DNA of 64,000 bases from Exiguobacterium sp. SL-9 (GTDB lineage Bacteria; Bacillota; Bacilli; Exiguobacteriales; Exiguobacteriaceae): the NCBI RefSeq assembly GCF_004336985.1, contig NZ_SJUO01000002.1, forward strand, positions 744,001 through 808,000, given 5' to 3'. Below are positions 57,122 to 64,000 of the stretch, one piece after another. A program made the translations under genes and the position numbers. The first letter of the stretch is position 1, and every line of letters begins with the position of its first letter. The notes below the pieces were generated by a model. That model searched no databases. It was given only the letters and a program-made list of their open reading frames with translations, and had not been told where the DNA came from.

Positions 57122-59106
57122 ACCCCTACCTCCTGCTTCAAGATGACGACGTCGAGCGGGTTCAACGTGAGCGTGCCTGAGACGACTTCCCCGTCGAGCG
57201 TCTTCCAGTCACCTGATACGTCGACCGAGGACGTCACATCCGTCGAATGGTTCAAATAGAAGCGGATGACGTAGCCGTCGCCGTGACGGTCAACCTTCTC
57301 GACGTCGTCCGGAAGACGGTCGGCGTCGATGCCGGCGCGTGTGAGCGCCTCGTTGTAAATCACATCGAGCATCGTATCGTCGACCGATGAGCCGATATAC
57401 GTCACATCACCCTTATACGTGTGGCGCGTGACGGCGGCCGTCCCTTTATAGAACGCCTGCTCATACGTCGCGAGCACATCGGCTCCTTTCGGGGTGATCA
57501 AGTCACACCAGATGTTCGCATCCGACACATAATCACCAAGTTTAACTCGGTTCGACTGGACCGCCTGCAGGCTCTCGTACTCGTCGATCTCGATGCCGGC
57601 GTATTTGGCGAACTTGCCCGGGAGCGTGTCGACGTGACAGCGGTTGATCGGGTCTTTGACGCCCGTCCGGTACGTGAAGATGACATGGCCGCCGTTCTCG
57701 ATATACTCGATGAGCGATACATCGAACGTATCATTTCCGAGGAAATAGAGTGGCACGACGACGAGTTTATATTTGTCGAGCGCGTCCCCTGGGAAGACGA
57801 TGTCCGTGTTAACACCTTGACGCACGGCCGCCCCGTAGAAACGGACGAACTCTTGTTTGAAGTTGAACGCGTCCGAGTGCGGTTGATGCGTCCACGCCCA
57901 TAAGTTCTCTTGGTCGAAGTAGACGGCGACGTCGGCCTTGTATTCCGCGGCGTTAATCATATCGCCGTGCGTCGTCAACTCTTTCATGACGCCCTGCACT
58001 TCATCAAATTTCCGTTTCGGCTTGCCGTCGTGGTCGATGATGCCGTGGCAGAATTCCTCGGTGCCGAAATGGGCCGCCCGGAAACGGAAATAGACGATCG
58101 CCTCAGCGCCACGCGCGACGGCTTGATGTGTCCACAAGCGGATATGGCCCGGTCGCGGCAAGTAGCCGATGCGGCTCCAACCTTGCGCGCCACTGAGCTG
58201 CTCCATCACCCAGAAGCCTTTGCCTTGTTTCGATGAGCGGCACAGATCGTGGTCGTGTGCCGTCTTCTCGAAGCGGTTCGGCTCCGGTAGCCCGCCCCAG
58301 ACCGGATAGTTGTCGAACGAGACGTAGTCGAGGTCTTGGGCCATCTGTTGCTGGTTGATCGCCATGTCGCTATAGACGAGATTATGTGTGATAAACGCGT
58401 CGTCATGGATGAGCGGCCGGAGCGTGTCGACTTGGAGCTTGTTGAACGAACGGTAAGCGTCCGAACAGAAGCGGTCGAAGTCGACGAGGAGCGACGGGTT
58501 GTGCTCTTGGAACACGGTACGAGGGACCGGAATCTGACTCCATGCCGAGTATGTATGGCTCCAGAAGACGGTCCCCCAGGCCGCGTTCAACGCGTCGAGC
58601 GTCTCATAGCGGTCTTGTAGCCAGGCTTGGAACGCGACTTGGTCGACGTCGCCGTACGAGCGGTCCGATTTCTCATGGCCGTACTCGTTGTCAGTCTGCC
58701 AGCCGATGACGGTCGGGTGTTTCCCGTAACGCTCCGCCATCTTCCGCGTGATGCGCTCGCAATACTCGCGGTATACCGGACTGTTGACCGTATAGTGGCG
58801 GCGGGCACCGAAACTGATGCGGACCCCGTCCGCCGTCACCGGCAAGATGTCCGGATATTTCTCAATCAACCAGGCCGGTGGCGTCGCCGTCGGCGTGCCG
58901 AGGATGACGTCGAAGTCCTTGCCGAACGTGTCGACGACCTCGTCCCAAAACGAGAAGTCGAACTCGCCGTCGGCCGGCTCCATCATCGTCCATGCGAACT
59001 CCGCCATCCGGATCACGTTGACACCAAGCTCTTTCATCAAGCGGACGTCCTCGTCCCACAGGGCGCGGTCCGTCTGTTCTGGATAATAATCTACTCCTAC
59101 ATACAT
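57118..59106 (-). CDS. beta-galactosidase (GH42)
   Basis: Cytoplasmic beta-galactosidase of the GanA/BgaA type, acting on lactose-like or galacto-oligosaccharides. MYVGVDYYPEQTDRALWDED is the classic GH42 start. GWQTDNEYGH carries the acid/base Glu (near 141), FWVMEQLSGAQGW the nucleophile Glu. The ATG of MYVGVD was chosen after GAGGTGAATCAC; an upstream GTG overlaps the site. It lies 18 bases after the permease and overlaps the GH36 start by ATGA. Length of 662 is normal. Confidence 0.93.
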   Translation of the reverse strand: MYVGVDYYPEQTDRALWDEDVRLMKELGVNVIRMAEFAWTMMEPADGEFDFSFWDEVVDTFGKDFDVILGTPTATPPAWLIEKYPDILPVTADGVRISFGARRHYTVNSPVYREYCERITRKMAERYGKHPTVIGWQTDNEYGHEKSDRSYGDVDQVAFQAWLQDRYETLDALNAAWGTVFWSHTYSAWSQIPVPRTVFQEHNPSLLVDFDRFCSDAYRSFNKLQVDTLRPLIHDDAFITHNLVYSDMAINQQQMAQDLDYVSFDNYPVWGGLPEPNRFEKTAHDHDLCRSSKQGKGFWVMEQLSGAQGWSRIGYLPRPGHIRLWTHQAVARGAEAIVYFRFRAAHFGTEEFCHGIIDHDGKPKRKFDEVQGVMKELTTHGDMINAAEYKADVAVYFDQENLWAWTHQPHSDAFNFKQEFVRFYGAAVRQGVNTDIVFPGDALDKYKLVVVPLYFLGNDTFDVSLIEYIENGGHVIFTYRTGVKDPINRCHVDTLPGKFAKYAGIEIDEYESLQAVQSNRVKLGDYVSDANIWCDLITPKGADVLATYEQAFYKGTAAVTRHTYKGDVTYIGSSVDDTMLDVIYNEALTRAGIDADRLPDDVEKVDRHGDGYVIRFYLNHSTDVTSSVDVSGDWKTLDGEVVSGTLTLNPLDVVILKQEVGV

Positions 59107-59124
59107 GTGATTCACCTCAATCGA

Positions 59125-59910
59125 TTATTTGACCGCTCCCGAAGTCATGCCTTTCTGTAAGAAGCGTTGGAAGAAGATATAGAACACCATCGTCGGCAAG
59201 CTGATCAACACGAGCGAGGCGTACAGTTTACCTGGATCACCACCGAGCGCTTCCGTGAAGAACGTCGGGGCCATCGTCACCGTCTGATAGGCCGGGTCCG
59301 TCATGAACGTGAGGACCATCAAATACTCGTTCCACGAGTTGAGGAACGCATAAATCGTCGCCGTCGCAAGTGCCGGCTTGGCGAGTGGCATCATGATCTT
59401 ATAGAAGATTTGGAACGTCGTCGCCCCGTCGATATGGGCCGCTTCCATCAGTTCGTTCGGCAGCTCGTCGAAGTAGCTCTTGATGAGCATCAGACCGAAC
59501 GGGAGGAAGAACGCCACCTCGGCACCGATCAATCCCCAGTAGCTGTTCAAGCCGTCAAGGTTGCGCAGCGTGAAGAAGAGCGGGACGATGAGTGACGCGA
59601 CCGGCAACATGAGCCCGGCCAAGACGAGGTTGAAGAGTAACCGTTTCCCCGCGAACTCGAGCTTCGAGAAGCCGAACGCCGCGAAGGCGAGAAACGAGAT
59701 CGAGATGAGAATCATGAAGAACGCAACGATGAAACTGTTGAAGACGAACTGAGGGAAGTTCGGGTTCTGTAACGTCGCGATATAGTTACTGAAGCCGTTG
59801 ACCCGTAAACTCTCTTTGAACATGACGAAGATGGGGAACAACCAAATGACCGCCATGAGCGACAAGCCGAGATTGGTGAGCCATCTTCCTTTTTTCGTTT
59901 GAATTTCCAT
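59125..59910 (-). CDS. ABC sugar permease, MalG/GanQ type
   Basis: Membrane subunit of a carbohydrate ABC importer (CUT1), six helices in 261 residues. The cytoplasmic EAA loop is seen in ELMEAAHIDGATTFQIFYKIMMPLAKPAL, contacting the ATPase. Twelve bases after its partner permease. Regulation and substrate as for the operon: probably galacto-oligosaccharides or other galactosides. Confidence 0.92.
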   Translation of the reverse strand: MEIQTKKGRWLTNLGLSLMAVIWLFPIFVMFKESLRVNGFSNYIATLQNPNFPQFVFNSFIVAFFMILISISFLAFAAFGFSKLEFAGKRLLFNLVLAGLMLPVASLIVPLFFTLRNLDGLNSYWGLIGAEVAFFLPFGLMLIKSYFDELPNELMEAAHIDGATTFQIFYKIMMPLAKPALATATIYAFLNSWNEYLMVLTFMTDPAYQTVTMAPTFFTEALGGDPGKLYASLVLISLPTMVFYIFFQRFLQKGMTSGAVK

Positions 59911-59922
59911 CGGTATCCCTCC

Positions 59923-60876
59923 TCAGTCCATTTTCTTCTGTACGCGTGTCTGGAAATACGTGATGCTGAGCGCGATGATCAGCAAGATGATGGCGACGGC
60001 ACTGGCGTAGCCGACCTCTTGATGCAACATCGATTTGCGGAACAGGTACGTCGAGATGACCTCGGTCGAGTTCCCCGGTCCGCCTTGCGTCGAGATCCAG
60101 ACGATATCGAACGTCTTCAGTCCACCGATGACCCCGAGAATCGTCAGCGTGAACGTCGTCCCTTTCAAGTTCGGGAACACGACGCTCCAAAGCGTGCGCC
60201 AGAAGCCGGCACCGTCGATATTGGCCGCCTCGAACACTTCACGCTCGATGGCGAGCATCGCCATGTAGTACATGATCATCGATGAACCCGTCCATTGGAA
60301 GATGTTGATCAAGATGATGGCGTACAAGGCGACGTCCTGGTCGCCGAGCCAGTTCTGTTCGAACGCACCGAGACCAATCATCCGGAGGAATTCGTTGATA
60401 TAGCCGAACTGGAAGTCAAAGATTTGCGAGAACGCGGCACCTAATACGACCGGGCTCAACACGACCGGGAAGAAGAACACTGACTTGAAGAACGTGCGGC
60501 CGACGCCTTTCGTGTGGAGCAAATACGCCAAGACGAGCCCGAGACCGGCTTGAATCGTCACGGTCAAGACGGTGAAGATGCCCGTGTTCTTGAGCGCGTT
60601 ATAAAATTCTGGGTCGCTGAACATGCGGCCGAAGTTCTCGAAGCCGATGTACGTCTTCTCGAACGAGATGCCGTCCCACGAGAACAGCGAGTGATAGGCG
60701 TTATAGAAGATGCCGTAATAGATGAAGGCGATGACGAACAAGACGGTCGGGGCGACGAACGCCCAGCCGATCAAGTTCTTCTTCAGCTGCGCTTTCTTTT
60801 TCGTCGAATCCGGTCGTTTCGGCGGGACCGCCGACAGCTTCGGCTGTTCTTCCGGTAACTCGGTTGCGTGTTGCAT
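59923..60876 (-). CDS. ABC sugar permease, MalF/GanP type
   Basis: The second membrane subunit of the CUT1 importer, six to eight helices in 317 residues, with a long basic N-terminal tail. EVFEAANIDGAGFWRTLWSVVFPNLKGT is the EAA loop. A hairpin terminator lies between it and the binding-protein gene upstream, so its expression probably is lower than that of the binding protein. Forms the heterodimer with the MalG-type gene 12 bases downstream. Confidence 0.92.
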   Translation of the reverse strand: MQHATELPEEQPKLSAVPPKRPDSTKKKAQLKKNLIGWAFVAPTVLFVIAFIYYGIFYNAYHSLFSWDGISFEKTYIGFENFGRMFSDPEFYNALKNTGIFTVLTVTIQAGLGLVLAYLLHTKGVGRTFFKSVFFFPVVLSPVVLGAAFSQIFDFQFGYINEFLRMIGLGAFEQNWLGDQDVALYAIILINIFQWTGSSMIMYYMAMLAIEREVFEAANIDGAGFWRTLWSVVFPNLKGTTFTLTILGVIGGLKTFDIVWISTQGGPGNSTEVISTYLFRKSMLHQEVGYASAVAIILLIIALSITYFQTRVQKKMD

Positions 60877-60895
60877 AAGGTTCCCTCACTCTCAT

Positions 60896-60933
60896 AAAAA
60901 ATCGAGCGCCAGTCAGGCTGGCCACTGGCGCTC
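60896..60933 (-). terminator. Intra-operon terminator after the binding-protein gene
   Basis: Minus strand: GAGCGCCAGT, a ten-base loop, ACTGGCGCTC, then GATTTTTT. It lies between the binding-protein and permease genes, likely giving partial termination to raise the binding protein over the membrane subunits. Confidence 0.85.
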
Positions 60934-60939
60934 GTTCGA

Positions 60940-62241
60940 TTATTTCCCTTGGTCGGCGATCGCTTGAATGCGCGCGAGCGCTTCTTTCGCGTCTTGACCG
61001 CCGGCGATGTTTTGAAGTTCTTTGCCGAGCGTGTCGTATACTTTCGGGTCACGGATGCCGCGGCCCGCGACGGCGTTCTTCACCGTCTCGTTCAAGATCT
61101 CGTATGACTCGCGCTCCACGTCAGACGTGAACTTGTCCTCATACGCCACTTCGATGTCCTTGATGGCTGGTGCCATTTCGAACTTCTCCATGTAGAGCGC
61201 TTGGCCCTCGCCTTGCGTCATGTAGGCGATGAAGGCGGCCGCGCCGTCTTGTTGTTTCGACTCTTTGTTGACACCGAGCGCCATGTCGATCGAGGCGATG
61301 ACCGGTTGTTCTGTGCCGCCCGCGAGGTTCGGGAGCGGGACGAAGCCGATCTCGTCTTCGAAGTTGTTCCACTTGTCACGCTTCTCGACCGTCGTCATCG
61401 AGTGGGCTTCCCATGAGCCGATGACCCACATCGCTGCCTTTTTGTCGAAGAAGTTGTTCATGCCGTCCATATATGTCGCGAGACCGAGCGCTCCTTCTTG
61501 GAACACCTTGTCTTCGAACAGTTGCTGCCACAATTCAGCCGTCTCGACCATCTCTTTGTCCGTCCACTTCGCTTCGCCCTCGAGTACTTTTTGGATGTAC
61601 CCTGGTGCGACCTGATGGCTCAAGACGTTGAAGACGTCCGTGCCGACCCAAGCGTCTTTCGCGCCGAGCTGCATCGGGATGACCTTGTCGCCCGAGGCGT
61701 TGATCTTGTCGATCGCCGCGATCGTCTCGTCATACGTCTTCGGCGGCGTCACTCCGTATGTGTCGAGCATCGTCTTGTTGTACATGAGATACGCCTGACC
61801 TGTGAAGCCGACCGGTACCGCCATCTGTTCGCCGTCGACCGTCGTCTGTTCGACGCCGAGCTCGATCAACTTCTCTTTCCAGCCCGCGCCGGCCGCTTTG
61901 TCCATGTAGTCTTTCGCCGGGACGAGGCGGTCCTTATATTGCGGGATCATCGGCTCTTTGAGGCCGATGACATCTGGGCCGTCACCGCCGAGCATGGCGA
62001 CTTGGAGCTGTTGCTCATAGTCTTCGAGACGTTTGAACTTGACGACGTAGTCGTCTTGCGACTCGTTGAACGCCTTGGCCATGGCTTCCCCGACTTCTGG
62101 TTGTGGCGCCCAGCCCCACCAGTTGATGACCGGCTTGCCGTCTTCCGTCGTTGCGGCCGCCTCTTCTTTTCCGCCGCAAGCAGCGAGTAGTGATGACAAG
62201 ACGAGTACCGATGATGCGAGTGCGATTGTCGTTTTCTTCAT
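60940..62241 (-). CDS. sugar-binding lipoprotein of an ABC importer
   Basis: Extracellular substrate-binding protein (family 1, MalE/GanS-like), 433 residues. Lipoprotein signal peptide ends in LAAC. INWWGWAPQPEVGEAMAKAFNES, LGGDGPDVIGLKEP, and GQAYLMYNKTMLDTYGVTPPKT are typical. The ATG of MKKTTIAL was chosen, seven bases after AAAGGAG; an ATG two codons earlier is too close. Together with the two permeases it forms the importer. There is no ATPase gene in the window; a shared MsmX-type ATPase encoded elsewhere is expected. Confidence 0.92.
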   Translation of the reverse strand: MKKTTIALASSVLVLSSLLAACGGKEEAAATTEDGKPVINWWGWAPQPEVGEAMAKAFNESQDDYVVKFKRLEDYEQQLQVAMLGGDGPDVIGLKEPMIPQYKDRLVPAKDYMDKAAGAGWKEKLIELGVEQTTVDGEQMAVPVGFTGQAYLMYNKTMLDTYGVTPPKTYDETIAAIDKINASGDKVIPMQLGAKDAWVGTDVFNVLSHQVAPGYIQKVLEGEAKWTDKEMVETAELWQQLFEDKVFQEGALGLATYMDGMNNFFDKKAAMWVIGSWEAHSMTTVEKRDKWNNFEDEIGFVPLPNLAGGTEQPVIASIDMALGVNKESKQQDGAAAFIAYMTQGEGQALYMEKFEMAPAIKDIEVAYEDKFTSDVERESYEILNETVKNAVAGRGIRDPKVYDTLGKELQNIAGGQDAKEALARIQAIADQGK

Positions 62242-62260
62242 GTCCATTCTCCTTTGAGTG

Positions 62261-62710
62261 TTATGCGACCAGCTTGAGGCAAAGCTCCCGAATCAAGTGG
62301 TCTGGCATCGGTTGGTCCCCGAGCCGGGTGAGTGTGTACGCGATCAGTTCCAAATCAACCTGCCAATGGTCGTCTATGTACGAGCCGACGACGTATAGGT
62401 CCGCCCCGAACGGCAGCGCGTCCTGTTGCTTCAAGCGCCAGAGCAACATCTCGAACAGGTCGTCGAAGCTCGTCGCTCGTTCGGCCTGATTCAAGTCCGA
62501 GACGCGGAACAGGCGGATGTCACGGGCCTCCTCGTCGTAGAGCCGGAAGATGCCGTCCCGTCGCGAGCGGGTCACGACGACGCCGTCCGCTTTTGTGAAC
62601 GCTTCCAATTCACGGAACGATGAACCGTCCCTCGTGAACAGCCGCGTCGCCCCGTAGCGACCGAATATATCGTGAAACTTGTCTTTCAGCAATGGTGTCT
62701 CTATGTCCAT
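62261..62710 (-). CDS. unknown protein, first gene of the galactoside operon
   Basis: A 149-residue soluble protein of unknown family, starting MDIETPLLKDKFHDIFGRYG and ending LIRELCLKLVA, no signal peptide or membrane helix. FRELEAFTKADGVVVTRSRRDG and LYVVGSYIDDHWQVDLELIAY suggest a compact alpha/beta fold. GTGGAGGGG precedes the ATG. As the first gene after the regulated promoter and 19 bases ahead of the binding protein, it may act in regulation or sensing, but nothing in the sequence proves this. Confidence 0.75.
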   Translation of the reverse strand: MDIETPLLKDKFHDIFGRYGATRLFTRDGSSFRELEAFTKADGVVVTRSRRDGIFRLYDEEARDIRLFRVSDLNQAERATSFDDLFEMLLWRLKQQDALPFGADLYVVGSYIDDHWQVDLELIAYTLTRLGDQPMPDHLIRELCLKLVA

Positions 62711-62752
62711 GTCTACCCCTCCACTTTCCCGTTTGAGAGTGTCACCCCTTAC

Positions 62753-62777
62753 TTAGTAAATTAAATTTATTATCTAA
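62753..62777. promoter_or_regulatory. 25-bp imperfect palindrome, probable ROK repressor operator
   Basis: TTAG-N17-CTAA with nine of twelve paired positions about a central A. Length and ends are like the B. subtilis XylR operator. It lies right after the -10 box, where a bound repressor would block transcription. The adjacent gene encodes a ROK family repressor. Confidence 0.65.
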
Positions 62778-62787
62778 CTACAAACAG

Positions 62788-62817
62788 ACTATAGCATATC
62801 CTTTTCAGACTTGTAAA
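62788..62817 (-). promoter_or_regulatory. promoter of the galactoside operon
   Basis: Minus strand: TTTACA, 18 bases, TATAGT, with TGC just before the -10 box (extended -10). The start of transcription would be near 62781. Confidence 0.75.
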
Positions 62818-62825
62818 CGGTTTCA
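62812..62825. promoter_or_regulatory. cre site over the -35 box
   Basis: TGTAAACGGTTTCA fits the catabolite-response consensus on both strands and covers the -35 box, pointing to CcpA repression. Confidence 0.8.
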
Positions 62826-62845
62826 TTCAAATTATTTTTCGACAT

Positions 62846-62875
62846 AAAAAAATCGCCCTCGAAGTGAGAGCGATT
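62846..62875 (-). terminator. Rho-independent terminator after the ROK gene
   Basis: Minus strand: AATCGCTCTC, five-base loop, GAGGGCGATT (one G-U pair) followed by five or more T. It separates the repressor transcript from the downstream operon promoter. Confidence 0.85.
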
Positions 62876-62878
62876 GAA

Positions 62879-63997
62879 TCATTGAATCTCGCCGAACAGT
62901 TGGTTCGTGATCAAGGCGGCCGCACCGAGCGCGCCATGGTTCGCATTCCACGGAACGACGCGGATGTCCGTCTGGCGGGCGTCCATCGTCAACGCCGTCT
63001 GGGCGACCCGCTCCTGGATGTTGGCGACGACGTTCGGCGCATAGTTGAAGAGCGGTCCCCCGAGCAGGATCCGGTTCGGATTGAGCAAGTGAATCATGTT
63101 GAGCGTCGCGATTCCGATGTACTCCCCGGCCCGCTCATACAGCTGCTGGATGTCGGCGTTCGTGCCGACGGCGTCACGCAAATCGTTCAAGTTAAGCTCA
63201 TGGTTCAGCTGCCGGGCCTCGTTCAAGATGGCCCGTTCGCCGGCGACCGCCTCGAGGCAGCCACGGTTGCCGCACGAGCAGATCGGTCCGTCGAGCATAA
63301 TGCGCATATGCCCGATCTCGCCGGCGATATGGTGCTCCCCGTCAATCAGTTCCCCGCCGTGGACGTAGGCACCCCCAATCCCGTAACCGGCGTAGACGTA
63401 GAAGAACTCGTCGATGCCGATTGCCTCGCCGAAGTAGAGCTCCCCTAAAGCGAGCGTCCGCACGTCGTTCTCGACGAAGACGTTCTGGTTCAGGCGCTGC
63501 TCGAGCTCTTGTTTGAGCGGGATGTCATGTAAGTGGAAGCGTGGTGCGAATAGGACGATCCCATTCCCCGCCTCGACCATCCCGTGGACGGACACCCCGA
63601 GCCCGATGACGTCACCTTCGGCCTTGTCAGCCAGTTCTATGTATAGCTTTACAATGGCTTCGATGAACTCCTCGTTCGTATCGAACCGCTCGTCATGCCA
63701 CGCCTCACCTAACATCTCCCCATGGATGTTCGTGACGACGCCGTGCAACCGCCGCTGCGTCGCGTCGATACCGATGACGAAGCGGTCACTCGCGGCGAGT
63801 TCGAGCATGATCGGCCGTCGTCCCCCACTCGAGACGCCGAGCTCACGCTCGTTGATCAGCCCTTCTTCTTTCAGCTCGTTGACGATGTTCGAGATCGTCG
63901 GCTTCGTCAAACTCGTCGCCTTGGCGAGCTCGACCCGGGACACCGGCTGATGGAGCCGGATGAGCCGGAGGATGAGCGAGCGGTTATACGTCCGCAT
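62879..63997 (-). CDS. ROK family transcriptional repressor (XylR/NagC type)
   Basis: Probably represses the galactoside operon until sugar binds. The N-terminus has a winged helix-turn-helix (ATSLTKPTISNIVNELKEEGLI, about residues 26-47), and then a ROK sugar-kinase-like domain: VIGIDATQRRLHGVVTNIHG, VENDVRTLALGELYFG, GIGGAYVHGGELIDG, and the zinc motif GHMRIMLDGPICSCGNRGCLEAVAG with Cys residues. The chosen ATG MRTYNRS is three bases from the edge of the window; the frame stays open there, so the true start may lie outside. Next to the promoter that it should control. Confidence 0.9.
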   Translation of the reverse strand: MRTYNRSLILRLIRLHQPVSRVELAKATSLTKPTISNIVNELKEEGLINERELGVSSGGRRPIMLELAASDRFVIGIDATQRRLHGVVTNIHGEMLGEAWHDERFDTNEEFIEAIVKLYIELADKAEGDVIGLGVSVHGMVEAGNGIVLFAPRFHLHDIPLKQELEQRLNQNVFVENDVRTLALGELYFGEAIGIDEFFYVYAGYGIGGAYVHGGELIDGEHHIAGEIGHMRIMLDGPICSCGNRGCLEAVAGERAILNEARQLNHELNLNDLRDAVGTNADIQQLYERAGEYIGIATLNMIHLLNPNRILLGGPLFNYAPNVVANIQERVAQTALTMDARQTDIRVVPWNANHGALGAAALITNQLFGEIQ

Positions 63998-64000
63998 CCA

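Overview
The window looks like a chromosomal segment of a low-to-mid-GC Firmicute of the order Bacillales. Gene content and protein style fit Exiguobacterium or a close relative, but that is inference: there is no rRNA or marker gene here. Evidence is the strong AGGAGG-type ribosome sites, cre boxes, a LicT/BglG-type antiterminator leader, a B. subtilis-like ydaJKLMN operon and an ABC sugar importer without its own ATPase. No tRNA, rRNA, CRISPR array, transposase or integrase was seen.

Region 1 (1-19.7 kb, mostly minus strand) is a Wzx/Wzy-type exopolysaccharide or capsule locus. It holds a tyrosine-kinase pair (cpsC/cpsD), five glycosyltransferases, a polymerase, a flippase, the three UDP-N-acetyl-L-fucosamine genes capE-capF-capG, rfbA/rfbB with a DegT-type aminotransferase and a WbqC protein (probably a dTDP-amino-sugar branch), an aldolase/2-hydroxyacid dehydrogenase pair, and a NeuD-type acetyltransferase. 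No initiating sugar-phosphate transferase is present. Several genes end inside the next gene.

Region 2 (20-26.9 kb, plus strand) matches ydaJKLMN gene by gene: a lipoprotein hydrolase, a c-di-GMP receptor with an intact I-site (RTTD) but a dead GGDEF site, a deacetylase-like protein, a processive GT2 and a BcsB-like protein. It is a second, c-di-GMP-controlled polysaccharide system. Region 3 (27-30.6 kb) is a beta-glucoside PTS operon with a cre box over the -35 and a RAT/terminator leader.

Region 4 (30.6-50.3 kb) is accessory DNA. A small AT-rich block (30.6-32.0 kb) has divergent promoters around a perfect palindrome. A three-gene operon (33.4-37.9 kb) encodes a TerB/glycine-zipper-like membrane protein, an unknown protein and a PD-(D/E)XK nuclease gene broken by a TAA at codon 10. 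An AT-rich island (38.0-46.5 kb) carries three consecutive dynamin-like GTPases plus a membrane-anchored protein with an acidic linker. A second, intact copy of the nuclease gene sits on the far side of the island, and its first 363 nt are almost identical to the broken copy. A secreted subtilase follows. This is the most likely place for an undescribed, possibly anti-phage or membrane-remodelling, system.

Region 5 (50.3-64 kb, minus strand) is a galactoside catabolic operon: an unknown first gene, binding protein, two permeases, GH42 beta-galactosidase, GH36 alpha-galactosidase, galK, galE, galT and galM. Upstream lie a ROK repressor gene, a cre box, a strong promoter and a XylR-like operator. 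Imported alpha- and beta-galactosides would be split to galactose and sent through the Leloir pathway.
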